63,964 bases of DNA from Lentisphaerota bacterium (lineage in GTDB: Bacteria > Verrucomicrobiota > Lentisphaeria > Oligosphaerales > JABHEG01): NCBI GenBank assembly GCA_018676675.1, contig JABHEG010000046.1:1-63964 (forward strand). Reading direction: 5' to 3'. Within the stretch, counting starts at the first letter, position 1. Each line of letters starts with the position of its first letter. This document shows positions 1 to 7,312 of the stretch, one piece after another. The translations under genes were made by a program, and so were the position numbers. The notes under the pieces were generated by a model. It saw nothing but the letters and a program-made list of their open reading frames with translations. It ran no database searches and was not told the origin of the DNA.

Positions 1-175
1 AACGGAATAAATAGCGAGGAACGAGCGGCTTTATGCCGGATCTGAACTTGCCCGGTAGCAAGCGTCATGGTAAACCACACCATTCTCCATACCGGCTCAG
101 TCTCTCTTCATTGTTTTCATAGAACTTTTGACGCTACCCTGATTGTCTTAATGAGAGACAACAAACATGTTGCGA
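1..175. other. Left-edge non-coding stretch
   Basis: I see no convincing gene here. It lies just downstream of the minus-strand HATPase gene that stops at 176. Positions 143-148 and 156-161 form a 6-bp inverted repeat (TTGTCT/AGACAA, 7-nt loop), which could be a weak 3' hairpin for that operon, but no T-run follows. Confidence 0.4.
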
Positions 176-739
176 TTACCACGTATTCGGTTCGAGCTGC
201 CGGTTCCACGCGTGCAGCGGCTCGAACTCGTCCTCCAGGGTCCGTCGGAGCCAGGACTTGACATCAGCGTGTGCCAATGGGACATCACCGAGTTCATCGC
301 GTACGATTCGGCTGTCGAAAACGACCTGTTTCCGGGGGCCCATCGCGAGTGCAACGTCCAGGTTTGGCCAGGCGACGACCGCGGTCAGCAGGGCTGTGGC
401 GAGGTCTCCGAGCGGTTTGGCGTCGATATGGGCCATATTGAACGTCGCGGAGATGTGCACCCCGCGCTGGTCTTCTGTCTCAATTCGGATGTTCCCGTCG
501 CTTTGTTCCGCAGCCTGGCGGAGGAGGGACAGGCCCAACCCAACCGGCCGATCCGTTCGTGTTGTCCGGAATGGATCGGTGGGGTTCTCTCTGATCCCTT
601 CGGGCAGTCCGGGGCCGTCATCGTCGATCGTCAGGCAGAGCTGGGTGTCTGCCCAATCGAAGCCGACCGATACCCGTTCAGCCCCGGCCTTGGCCGAGTT
701 CTCAAGAATGTCGAGGAGATGGAGTGACAAGTCTTTCAC
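176..739 (-). CDS. Small HATPase_c (anti-sigma/kinase-type) ATP-binding protein of hydrogenase-linked operon
   Basis: This 187-residue cytosolic protein has the GHKL ATPase signature: an N-box (LLDILENSAKAGA), a G1 box (DDDGPG) and a G2 box (GLGLSLL). It has no HisKA, sensor or membrane domain, so it resembles RsbW/SpoIIAB-type kinases more than a complete sensor kinase. The roughly 70 C-terminal residues are not HATPase and I do not recognise them. The start is GTG, and its GTGA overlaps the stop of the upstream PHP gene, so the two are translationally coupled. From family knowledge, such stand-alone ATPases recur in clusters of trimeric [FeFe]-hydrogenases, next to PHP and DRTGG genes exactly as here. 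The phosphorylation target is unknown. Confidence 0.85.
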   Translation of the reverse strand: MKDLSLHLLDILENSAKAGAERVSVGFDWADTQLCLTIDDDGPGLPEGIRENPTDPFRTTRTDRPVGLGLSLLRQAAEQSDGNIRIETEDQRGVHISATFNMAHIDAKPLGDLATALLTAVVAWPNLDVALAMGPRKQVVFDSRIVRDELGDVPLAHADVKSWLRRTLEDEFEPLHAWNRQLEPNTW

Positions 740-1464
740 GCCTCTCTGCCAACTGATTCGCGGAGCGCTTGAAGCACGCCGTCTATGCCGTCTTCCGCCC
801 TTGTGGGCAGGTCAAGTGCACTGCGCCCGATATCTTCGAGGTAGTGCGCATCTGAATTGGTCATCAGGGGGAGTCCTTCGCAGGAGTCTCCGAGTTTCCG
901 GTCTTCTTGCTGCCAGCGTGGTCGCGCTATTTCCAGGGCACCAAAGACCGGGTTGGCGTCCACGAAACCAAGCTGGCTCGTGAGGCTGTTGCGATACCTG
1001 AACACGTGGGCCGGCACCACGATGCCGCCATGGCGTTCTGCCTCGATCACGGTTTCATCGAGCCCAATGTTCGCTCCGATTTGCCGCAACTGCTCATCCA
1101 GGTCGATGATCTCATCTGCCTCGTCGTACACAAGCTGATGTCCGAACACATCAGCGACGTTCGGGTCGGCCGACAAGGCGTTGTCCACCACGCTCTGGAA
1201 GGCCATCAGCCCATCCAGTTCCCTGAAGAAGATGAGCAGGTGCACTTCCTCACGGGTTGTCAGCTCCATTCCCGGTATCACACGTATTCCGAACGCCGGT
1301 GCCAGCTCTGTGACCAAGGGCACATGGGCACTGGCGTTATGGTCCGTAATTGCGATGATCTCCAAGGCCGCGCCGCTGGCTCGTTCAAGAATGTGGCGGG
1401 GGCTCATGACGTTCTCGGCACAGGCCGAGAGGGCGGTGTGGATATGGAGGTCGATGCGAGCCAT
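736..1464 (-). CDS. PHP-domain metal-dependent phosphoesterase
   Basis: This 242-residue protein is a single PHP domain. Expected metal ligands are visible in order: DLHIHT near the N-terminus, ITDHN, PGMELTT, PAHVFR and a C-terminal NSDAHY. PHP proteins hydrolyse phosphate esters with two or three metal ions; the substrate cannot be read from the sequence. The ATG follows directly on the TGA of the preceding DRTGG-like gene with no gap, and its own stop overlaps the GTG of the HATPase gene. PHP proteins of this size are a standard member of hydrogenase-associated signalling clusters. The family call is firm; the substrate is unknown. Confidence 0.9.
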   Translation of the reverse strand: MARIDLHIHTALSACAENVMSPRHILERASGAALEIIAITDHNASAHVPLVTELAPAFGIRVIPGMELTTREEVHLLIFFRELDGLMAFQSVVDNALSADPNVADVFGHQLVYDEADEIIDLDEQLRQIGANIGLDETVIEAERHGGIVVPAHVFRYRNSLTSQLGFVDANPVFGALEIARPRWQQEDRKLGDSCEGLPLMTNSDAHYLEDIGRSALDLPTRAEDGIDGVLQALRESVGREA

Positions 1465-1794
1465 TCAGAGCATGTTGGCCAGGCGCATGCAGAGCTCAGC
1501 CGAGGTCTTCTCGCTGCCGCAGAGATTGATCTCCTGGAGCTTTGCTTTGGCGATTGTCTGGGGGTCCGGCGCCATCCCGTTGACCAACACGACACAGGCA
1601 ACATCGCGCAGTTGGGCCACTGCAATGATGTTGACGTGTCCCTGAATGGTAAGCCACATGCCCTGAGGAGGAATGTGGGCCAGCACGTCGCTGAGAAGGT
1701 CTCCGCAGTAGGGGGCGCTGACCTCCACATCGAGCTCATCTGTCAGGTGAAGAGGGCAGAGCTCGAGTTCTTCGATCATGTCTCGTAACGTCAT
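1465..1794 (-). CDS. DRTGG-like small regulatory protein (second copy)
   Basis: This 109-residue soluble protein resembles the hydrogenase-associated DRTGG family. Its core runs from a SAPYCGDLLSDVLAHI segment through a hydrophobic IIAVAQLRDVACVVLVNG block, the same plan as its neighbour at 2766-3104 (SDLLSDVLSF, then TAEITNACCVVIL). DRTGG domains occur in phosphotransacetylase and CBS pyrophosphatases and are thought to bind small ligands, possibly adenosine nucleotides. It lies 36 bp after the CBS-HATPase gene and abuts the PHP gene, so it is in the same operon. The glycine-rich DRTGG motif itself is not obvious, so the assignment rests on pattern and context. Confidence 0.7.
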   Translation of the reverse strand: MTLRDMIEELELCPLHLTDELDVEVSAPYCGDLLSDVLAHIPPQGMWLTIQGHVNIIAVAQLRDVACVVLVNGMAPDPQTIAKAKLQEINLCGSEKTSAELCMRLANML

Positions 1795-1830
1795 AGCGTT
1801 CGCTGTCCTTCTCAGAGAGGCGTGGTTCGT

Positions 1831-2766
1831 TCAGTCAGCGTCCGTTGTTGCGTCGTCCGGACTCAGCTTGACGGTTGCCTGCACGATCGTCCCCGTCTCC
1901 ATTGAGGAGGTAATCCGGAAGTCATCGGCGCACCGTTTCATATTCACGATTCCCATTCCTGCCCCGAAGCCCAGAGAACGGATCTTCTCGTTGGCGGTGG
2001 TGAACCCTGCTTCCATGGCCTTCTCCAGATCGGGGATCCCGGGGCCTTCATCAACGACCTCAATCGTCACGGAATCAGGAAGGAGGCGCACTTCCATGAA
2101 CCCGCCGAGCGAGTGTATGATCACGTTGATCTCGGCCTCGTAGCAGATCACTGCGATACGGCGCAGAACGTCGGGTTGAAGCCCGGCCTTCTTGAGGTGC
2201 TTCTTGACCGTGGTGGAGGCCATCCCTGCCAAGTCAAAATCATCTGGTGCAAGCTCAAACCGGAGGGTGTCTTTGGCTTGTTTGGCCCCTTCGACCAGCG
2301 AGTGTTCCTGGCGTTCAACGCGCTCGGCGATCGAGTTCATTGCGAGGAGCAGGTGGGAGAGGATGTCGCTGAATGTGAGCAGACCGACCAGGCGTCTGCT
2401 GCGCGGGGCTTCCACCACCGGCAGTCTGCCATAGCGGTGTTTGTTGAACAGGTTACTGGCGGCGATGACCGAGTAGTTCTGCGGGATTGTGGCCACTTCC
2501 CTGGTCATATACGGGCCGATGGCATCATCGATATAGCCACCATCAAAGGCGCTGATGATGTCATCTATGCTCACCATGCCAACGAGGGTGCCGTCTTCGA
2601 CGATCGGTGTGCCGGAGAAGCGCTGCTCTTTCATGCAGCGCTGGATTTCACGGAACGTGTTGGTCGGTTCGAAACAGACCACGTCACGGGTCATGACCTC
2701 TTGCACCTTGATTTGGTACATGAGCTCATGGACAAGACGAATTTGGCGTTCCCTGAAATCGGCCAT
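1831..2766 (-). CDS. CBS-CBS-HATPase regulatory ATPase
   Basis: This 311-residue protein has two N-terminal CBS domains (about residues 20-140; first repeat around TPIVEDGTLVGMVSIDDII, second around GRLPVVEAPRSRRLVGLLTF) and a C-terminal HATPase_c domain of RsbW/SpoIIAB type (about 200-305) with VDEGPGIPD and GFGAGMGIVNMK boxes. CBS pairs bind adenine nucleotides, so ATPase or kinase activity is probably gated by energy charge. I chose the ATG at 2766 (MADFRERQ) because it overlaps the upstream DRTGG stop in a TGATG arrangement; an in-frame start at 2802 would run into the upstream gene. The combination is a known member of [FeFe]-hydrogenase accessory operons. Its partner is unknown. Confidence 0.88.
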   Translation of the reverse strand: MADFRERQIRLVHELMYQIKVQEVMTRDVVCFEPTNTFREIQRCMKEQRFSGTPIVEDGTLVGMVSIDDIISAFDGGYIDDAIGPYMTREVATIPQNYSVIAASNLFNKHRYGRLPVVEAPRSRRLVGLLTFSDILSHLLLAMNSIAERVERQEHSLVEGAKQAKDTLRFELAPDDFDLAGMASTTVKKHLKKAGLQPDVLRRIAVICYEAEINVIIHSLGGFMEVRLLPDSVTIEVVDEGPGIPDLEKAMEAGFTTANEKIRSLGFGAGMGIVNMKRCADDFRITSSMETGTIVQATVKLSPDDATTDAD

Positions 2767-3104
2767 CAGTGGTTCTCCACGTACATCCTCAGCTTTCCGC
2801 ACGCATCAAACATGGCGAGCGGGCAGAGCAACAATGGAATGCCGCAACGTTCTGCCAGGACAACAGCCGCCTGCTGAGGGCGTTTATCCCGCAAGATCAC
2901 CACGCAGCAGGCGTTGGTGATCTCGGCTGTGCGGATAATCTGGGAGTTGGTGAGCCCGGTGAGAAGTGCGTAGTCTTCTTTCTCGAAACTGAGCACATCG
3001 CTCAGGAGATCGGAAGCAGCAAAATCGGTGACGGTGGCGCCCAGTTGCTCTTCTCCGCAGACAACTTCCGCTTCCAATACGTCGGCCAGATCGGCGATGG
3101 TCAT
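2766..3104 (-). CDS. DRTGG-domain protein, first gene of the operon
   Basis: This 112-residue soluble protein of the DRTGG type (MTIADLADVLEAEVV then SDLLSDVLSF, TGLTNSQIIRTAEI and ACCVVILRDKRP) heads the five-gene minus-strand operon. The ATG at 3104 is preceded by AAGGA about ten bases upstream. Its stop overlaps the start of the CBS-HATPase gene. The predicted promoter lies about 340 bp upstream, with a Rex-type operator over it. The biochemical role is unknown; the family is thought to bind a small ligand and to work with the neighbouring PHP and HATPase proteins in hydrogenase-related signalling. Confidence 0.82.
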   Translation of the reverse strand: MTIADLADVLEAEVVCGEEQLGATVTDFAASDLLSDVLSFEKEDYALLTGLTNSQIIRTAEITNACCVVILRDKRPQQAAVVLAERCGIPLLLCPLAMFDACGKLRMYVENH

Positions 3105-3435
3105 GCAGGGGGTTCCTTGCGTTTTCGTACTCGAAAATCTGTTGGGAAAAAGCCCAACGTTTTTGACTGTATGCTCGTGCGGACAGATGCTCTGGTACGA
3201 GTTCTGTTCCGCTCCAGGCGACCGGTTCAGGGCTGACCCCGCGAGCTGGTTCGGTTACCAAACAAGACCCAACCCACCCAAAGCTGTGTGCGCGGGGAAG
3301 GTTCAGGTGGGACGCGATTCGGTCCTCTAGAGAACGTGCGGGCAAACGGTGGCGAAGAAGAGACGCCAAAGCCGTTGGCTGCGGTGGTCCGGAAATGCCT
3401 GTGTCGGCCTGTTCTTGAGCGGTCTCCAGTGTCAA
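3105..3435 (-). other. Long 5' leader of the DRTGG/PHP/HATPase operon
   Basis: About 340 nt separate the predicted start site (near 3447) from the first gene. I see no credible gene in this stretch. Two adjacent hairpins sit just before the ribosome-binding site: TTTTCG/CGAAAA (3122-3137, loop TACT) and GTTGGG/CCCAAC (3141-3158). A conserved fold or riboswitch was not recognised. Confidence 0.45.
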
Positions 3436-3453
3436 TTGTGAAAAGTTTCACTA
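3436..3453. promoter_or_regulatory. Putative Rex operator 1
   Basis: TTGTGAAAAGTTTCACTA is an 18-bp palindrome whose half-sites agree at 7 of 8 positions. It matches the known Rex consensus (TTGTGAAA-N2-TTTCACAA type). It directly abuts the predicted -10 box of the leftward promoter, so it covers the likely transcription start. A rex gene lies at 13274-13945. Confidence 0.75.
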
Positions 3454-3481
3454 AATCTACCGGCGAGGGGCGGGATGTCAA
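3454..3481 (-). promoter_or_regulatory. Predicted sigma-70 promoter for the DRTGG operon
   Basis: On the minus strand there is a perfect -35 (TTGACA; plus-strand 3476-3481), a 16-bp spacer and a -10 of TAGATT (plus-strand 3454-3459). Transcription would start around 3447, inside Rex operator 1, and run leftward into the DRTGG gene. Confidence 0.6.
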
Positions 3482-3490
3482 CCCTTAATC

Positions 3491-3504
3491 GTGACAAGAA
3501 TCAC
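3491..3504. promoter_or_regulatory. Putative second Rex half-palindrome
   Basis: GTGACAAGAATCAC keeps the GTGA-N6-TCAC spacing of the Rex core and lies 53 bp from the first operator (about five helical turns), just upstream of the -35 box. It is weaker than operator 1 because the outer bases do not match. Confidence 0.4.
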
Positions 3505-3559
3505 TATTTAGGGGTTGGGGGAACGGGGAGGGGGGCAGGGCGCGATCACGGGGGTGGTT

Positions 3560-4714
3560 TCAGCTTGCGTGGAGTGGTTCCTGTGTCAATACAGGCGAGT
3601 TGAGGGTAACCCAGAACGTGCTTCCTTCGCCGGGAACGCTGGTGACCCCGGCGTTGCCATCGTAGAGGGTCGCGATCTTCTTGACCGTTGACAGCCCCAA
3701 TCCGGTGCCCTGGATCGTTCGTGTTTTCGCGTTCTTGATCCGGACGAAATCCGCGAACAGGCGCTCGGCTTCCTCGGGGGTCAGCCCGATTCCGGTGTCG
3801 GTGACCTGGAGCAGGGCCGCGCCATCGTCGTTCAGTTCGAGCGTAGCCGTGACCCTTCCGCCTTCCCGGTTGTACTTGATGGCGTTGGAGACGAGGTTGT
3901 TGAACACAATTTGTATCTCGCTTCTATCGGCCAGCAGGGGGAGCGTGTCGGGGCAACGGATCTTGACGTTCACCGCACGTTCACTGGCCTGCATCTCGAA
4001 GTTGGCGACGGTTTGCCGGAGGGCTTCAGCGAGGTCTACATCGGCCAGTTCGCGTCGCTTCTGACCGGACTCGATTGCGGTCAGGTCCAGGAGATCCAGG
4101 ATGAGTTTGCGCATTCCATCGATCCGATCGAGGCTGCGGTCAACGAGCCGTTCATAGACAGCGGGGTCGTCCCCGGCGGCGCGCTCTTGCACGATGCGCA
4201 GGTACCCCTCGATGGCGGCCAACGGGGATTTCATCTCGTGAGCGAGCACGGAAATGAACTCGAAACGGACGCCGCGCTTCTCTTCCTCAAGCTTGCGAGC
4301 TTGGCGTTGGAGGAGCAGGTGCCGCGCTGTTTTGCGGACAGCGCTACGGAGTTCTTCGGGAGTAAAGGGCTTGGCCAGAAAGTCGAATGCGCCTCGCCGG
4401 GTGGCCACGACGGCGGTTTCGAGGGAGGCGTAGGCCGTGATCATGATGGTCAACAGATCACGGGGATTTTCAGTGAGTTCCTGAAGGATCTCAAGCCCGG
4501 TTGTGTCCGGCAGTTTGTGGTCCAACAAGAGGATGTCGGGCGGGTGGGCGTTGAGCTCTTCCCGTGCTTCCTGCCCATCTCCGGCTTCAGCCGTGATGAA
4601 ACTGACGGGCTCTGGAATGTCCGGCAGAGAGAACGTGAACGAATTGAGGGCTCGCTTGACCCCAAGGCGCATGCCCAGTTCATCATCCACTACGAGTATT
4701 CTGAGTTCAGACAA
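3560..4714 (-). CDS. Hybrid response regulator / histidine kinase (REC-HisKA-HATPase)
   Basis: This 384-residue cytosolic protein starts with a receiver domain (about 1-125; phospho-acceptor Asp65 in LLLDHKLPD, conserved Lys in LAKPF). A short coiled linker (QARKLEEEKR) follows, then a HisKA domain with His159 in FISVLAHEMKSPL and a C-terminal HATPase_c (NNLVSNAIKYN, DTGIGL, GTGLGLS). There is no membrane segment, so its input is probably phosphorelay through the receiver or a cytosolic partner. It stands alone between the Rex-controlled operon (same strand) and the divergent hyp operon. A single-domain receiver at 12881-13255 in the hydrogenase cluster is a possible partner, by inference only. 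Confidence 0.92.
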   Translation of the reverse strand: MSELRILVVDDELGMRLGVKRALNSFTFSLPDIPEPVSFITAEAGDGQEAREELNAHPPDILLLDHKLPDTTGLEILQELTENPRDLLTIMITAYASLETAVVATRRGAFDFLAKPFTPEELRSAVRKTARHLLLQRQARKLEEEKRGVRFEFISVLAHEMKSPLAAIEGYLRIVQERAAGDDPAVYERLVDRSLDRIDGMRKLILDLLDLTAIESGQKRRELADVDLAEALRQTVANFEMQASERAVNVKIRCPDTLPLLADRSEIQIVFNNLVSNAIKYNREGGRVTATLELNDDGAALLQVTDTGIGLTPEEAERLFADFVRIKNAKTRTIQGTGLGLSTVKKIATLYDGNAGVTSVPGEGSTFWVTLNSPVLTQEPLHAS

Positions 4715-4833
4715 TCGCTGGTAACCTACATAGATGGCCGTGTTGAAGTACTCGCCCCCTGCCGTCGACAGTTTGGCCCTGTCCCGGGGTGCAGGAGATC
4801 AGGCGCGTTCACTGTACTGACCTATCGACGAGG

Positions 4834-4862
4834 TTGTCAAGTGGCGGGAAGGGGCTTTATCC
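4834..4862 (+). promoter_or_regulatory. Weak candidate promoter for hypC
   Basis: TTGTCA (4834-4839) and TTATCC (4857-4862) are separated by 17 bp. The -10 match is poor, so this is only a candidate. It would give a leader of about 60 nt that contains the two hairpins at 4881-4912. Confidence 0.25.
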
Positions 4863-4880
4863 GGTACATTCGATGGCCAC

Positions 4881-4912
4881 TGCCGAAAGGCAAAGCGCCC
4901 CCCTACGGGGGC
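4881..4912 (+). promoter_or_regulatory. Twin tetraloop hairpins in the hypC leader
   Basis: Two hairpins sit just before the hypC ribosome-binding site (GAGGA at 4919-4923). The first is TGCC-GAAA-GGCA (4881-4892, a GNRA loop). The second is GCCCCC-CTAC-GGGGGC, which can alternatively close with a UACG tetraloop. There is no T-run, so this is not a terminator. It may be a structured leader; I could not match it to a riboswitch class. Confidence 0.4.
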
Positions 4913-4930
4913 TAAGGCGAGGATTGTTTT

Positions 4931-5227
4931 ATGTGTCTGGCTGTTCCCGGAAAAATCGTTGCGCTTGAGAAGGCTGAAGGGCCTGTTGCCGGAGCAAACG
5001 GAGTGGTTGACTTCAACGGCAATCGCCTGAAGGCGAGCCTGGCGTTCACCCCGGACGCGGGGGTTGGGGATTGGGTTCTCGTTCACGCCGGATTTGCCAT
5101 CAGCCAGCTTGACGAAGATGAAGCTCGGGAGGTATGGGATCTCTTGAGTCACGATGATGCCCTGGTTGATGCGGTACCGCCCGAACTGCGAGGAGCAGGC
5201 AAGGAGAGCGACAGTGCCACAGCGTGA
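4931..5227 (+). CDS. hypC: [NiFe]-hydrogenase maturation chaperone HypC
   Basis: This 98-residue HypC/HupF/HybG-family protein opens with the diagnostic MCLAVPGKI; the Cys after the initiator Met carries the Fe(CN)2CO precursor together with HypD. A small OB-fold follows (GVVDFNGNRLKASLAF, GDWVLVHAGFAISQLDE). The roughly 20 C-terminal residues are an extension beyond the usual length. GAGGA lies seven bases before the ATG. Its 3' end overlaps the GTG start of hypD by 14 nt, so the two interacting partners are probably co-translated. Confidence 0.97.
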   Translation: MCLAVPGKIVALEKAEGPVAGANGVVDFNGNRLKASLAFTPDAGVGDWVLVHAGFAISQLDEDEAREVWDLLSHDDALVDAVPPELRGAGKESDSATA

Positions 5228-6281
5228 TGTGGACCAATGGGGAGAAGGGCTGGCACGTCTGCGTGAAGCAGGCAGGGATCTGCGGCTCATGGAAGTCTGT
5301 GGGACGCACACGGTGTCTCTGTTCCGCAGCGGTGTACGAGCCTTGCTTCCGCCCGACGTTCGCCTGATCAGCGGCCCGGGGTGCCCCGTCTGCGTTACGG
5401 CTCAGGGATACATCGATGCGGCTTGCTACCTGGCCGGTCGATCGGGCCTGCGGATCTGCACCTATGGGGACATGATTCGCGTGCCTGGGCGAAACGGGAG
5501 CCTGGCTGAAAAACGAGCAGAGGGCGCGGACGTGATGGTGGTCTACTCGCCGGTCGACGCGTTGCAGCAGGCCCTGAAGCACCCGGAGATCGAGGTCGTT
5601 TTTCTTGCGGTGGGTTTTGAGACCACCACGCCGGGAACAGCGGCTGTTCTGAAGCAGGCTGAAGCCCTGGGCGTGAGCAATTTTTCCGCGTTGTGTGCGC
5701 ACAAGACTGTCATCCCCGCCATGCATGCGCTTCTGAGCGATCCCGGGCACTGCGTTGACGGTTTCCTTTGCCCCGGCCACGTCAGCGTGATCATTGGTGC
5801 AGGGGCGTACGCTGGACTGGTCAAGGAGTTCGGTCCCCCATGTGTCATCGCTGGTTTCGAGCCTCGGCAGATGGTTGACGGGATTCGGCGTCTTATCCAC
5901 TATGTCAGTCGTGGCGAAGCTGCGGTTGAGAATGTGTACGGGGCGGCTGTCACTGAAGCCGGGAACCGTATTGCCTGGGGATTTGTGGAGGATGTGTTCG
6001 AGGTTTCTGATGCAGTGTGGCGGGCGATGGGCGTTATCCCGGGAAGCGGTTTAGCGCTGCGCCCCAAGTATGCTGACTTTGACGCTGCCCGGCGGTACGG
6101 AGTCGAGGTCGACGAGGACTACGAGCCCGAAGGGTGTTGTTGCGGTGCTGTGATTCAGGGCAAGCTGCTGCCTCCGGACTGCCCACTTTTCGGCCGTGCT
6201 TGCACGCCGCGGTCTCCCGTGGGACCGTGCATGGTGAGTTCGGAAGGAAGTTGCGCTGCCTACCACCGCTTTGGCGGTTGA
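5214..6281 (+). CDS. hypD: [NiFe]-hydrogenase maturation factor HypD
   Basis: HypD is the [4Fe-4S] scaffold on which, with HypC, the Fe(CN)2CO unit of the hydrogenase is assembled. Family motifs are present in order: MEVCGTHT, GPGCPVCVT, GFETTTPGTA, FLCPGHVSVIIG and the Cys-rich C-terminus (EGCCCGAVIQGK, DCPLFGRACTP, GPCMVSSEGSC). I start it at the GTG at 5214 because AAGGAG is centred seven bases upstream and the protein is then 355 residues, the normal size. An earlier in-frame ATG at 5154 lies deep inside hypC and adds non-conserved residues. Confidence 0.97.
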   Translation: MPQRDVDQWGEGLARLREAGRDLRLMEVCGTHTVSLFRSGVRALLPPDVRLISGPGCPVCVTAQGYIDAACYLAGRSGLRICTYGDMIRVPGRNGSLAEKRAEGADVMVVYSPVDALQQALKHPEIEVVFLAVGFETTTPGTAAVLKQAEALGVSNFSALCAHKTVIPAMHALLSDPGHCVDGFLCPGHVSVIIGAGAYAGLVKEFGPPCVIAGFEPRQMVDGIRRLIHYVSRGEAAVENVYGAAVTEAGNRIAWGFVEDVFEVSDAVWRAMGVIPGSGLALRPKYADFDAARRYGVEVDEDYEPEGCCCGAVIQGKLLPPDCPLFGRACTPRSPVGPCMVSSEGSCAAYHRFGG

Positions 6282-6297
6282 GACGGAGTGTCTGGCC

Positions 6298-6654
6298 ATG
6301 CATGAGATGTCTGTCGCTTTGCACCTGTTGGCGCAGCTTGAGGCGTTGGCCGAAGAGCATGGTGCGAACGCTGTCACTGAGATTGAGCTGTCGGTCGGAG
6401 CTCTGCAGGGGGTTGTCCCCGAGGCCCTTGATCTTGCCTTTTCCGCCGCCGCTGAAGGCACGATTGCCGGCGGGGCGACTCTAGTCATCACCGAGGTCTC
6501 GGCGGAGGCCCTGTGTCGTGCCTGCGGGCAGGCATTCAGCCCGGACGTCGGGTGTTATGTGTGCCCTTCCTGCGGCGCCGCTGACGCCCGTATTACCCAG
6601 GGGAATGAGATTCTACTCACCTCCCTGGAGTGCAAATGCAGTGAGGATAACTGA
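6298..6654 (+). CDS. hypA: Hydrogenase nickel-insertion metallochaperone HypA
   Basis: This 118-residue HypA delivers nickel with HypB to the HoxH precursor. It begins with MHEMSVA, where His2 is the conserved nickel ligand, and has a zinc site made of LCRACG and YVCPSCG, followed by LTSLEC. The family N-terminus fixes the start at 6298 rather than at an earlier in-frame codon. It lies 16 bp after hypD and 2 bp before hypB, in the same operon. Confidence 0.95.
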   Translation: MHEMSVALHLLAQLEALAEEHGANAVTEIELSVGALQGVVPEALDLAFSAAAEGTIAGGATLVITEVSAEALCRACGQAFSPDVGCYVCPSCGAADARITQGNEILLTSLECKCSEDN

Positions 6655-6656
6655 CG

Positions 6657-7304
6657 ATGCCGAAGATCAGTGTGGTGAGCAATGTGCTTCAAGCCAATGA
6701 CGCAGCTGCGGCCGAGAATCGGGCGCTGATGCAGGCAGCGGGGGTCGTTGCGGTCAACATCATCAGTGCCCCGGGCAGCGGCAAGACGACTCTGCTTCAG
6801 CAGACTATACCTGCGTTGGCAGAGGGAAGCAGCGCCGTATTGGTGGGCGACCTGCAGACGTCCCGGGACGCGGAACGTCTTGCCGACGTGGCGGCCGCGA
6901 CGGTCCAGATCAACACCGGTAGCGGGTGTCATCTATCCGCTGAACAGGTCGCCGCAGGACTGGGTGAACTTGATCTGACCGGGCTCGATTTTGTCTTTAT
7001 CGAGAATGTGGGGAACATGGTTTGCCCGGTGAGCTTTGACCTCGGAGAGCACGCCCGGGTGGCTCTGTTGAGTGTGCCCGAAGGGGACGACAAAGTGGCA
7101 AAATACCACACGCTTTTCCAGGCGGCTGATGTCATCGTGCTGAACAAGGTCGATTTGCTGGGGATTCTGGACTTCGATCTGGATCGCGTCCGGGATGATA
7201 TCGCCCAGGTCAACACCAGGGCGCCATTTGTTCAGCTGTCCGCCAAGAGCGGGGAGGGGATGGATGAGTGGCTGGGGTGGCTGAGGGCATTGCGGGGGCA
7301 CTGA
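6657..7304 (+). CDS. hypB: Hydrogenase nickel-incorporation GTPase HypB
   Basis: This 215-residue SIMIBI-class GTPase powers nickel transfer from HypA. The P-loop is APGSGKTT (residues 38-45), the metal-site segment is NTGSGCHL, and switch and specificity motifs are FIENVGNMVCP and LNKVDLL. It lacks both the N-terminal CxxCGC nickel site and the His-rich stretch of some HypB proteins, so it is a minimal version. It ends the hypCDAB operon. hypE and hypF, needed for the cyanide ligands, are not in this window. Confidence 0.96.
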   Translation: MPKISVVSNVLQANDAAAAENRALMQAAGVVAVNIISAPGSGKTTLLQQTIPALAEGSSAVLVGDLQTSRDAERLADVAAATVQINTGSGCHLSAEQVAAGLGELDLTGLDFVFIENVGNMVCPVSFDLGEHARVALLSVPEGDDKVAKYHTLFQAADVIVLNKVDLLGILDFDLDRVRDDIAQVNTRAPFVQLSAKSGEGMDEWLGWLRALRGH

Positions 7305-7312
7305 TCCGGTCA

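Noticed and set aside
167..983. Plus-strand ORFs opposite the HATPase and PHP genes
   Set aside because: They mirror highly recognisable minus-strand proteins and show no domain of their own.
2884..3435. 183-residue minus-strand ORF across the leader and into the DRTGG gene
   Set aside because: Most of its 3' half lies out of frame in the well-supported DRTGG gene, composition is Arg/Pro/Ser-rich shadow type, and no family is recognisable.
4881..4920. c-di-GMP (GEMM) riboswitch in the hypC leader
   Set aside because: A GAAA tetraloop and CAAAGC string are reminiscent, but the conserved second stem-receptor and the CCGGG-type 3' part are missing.
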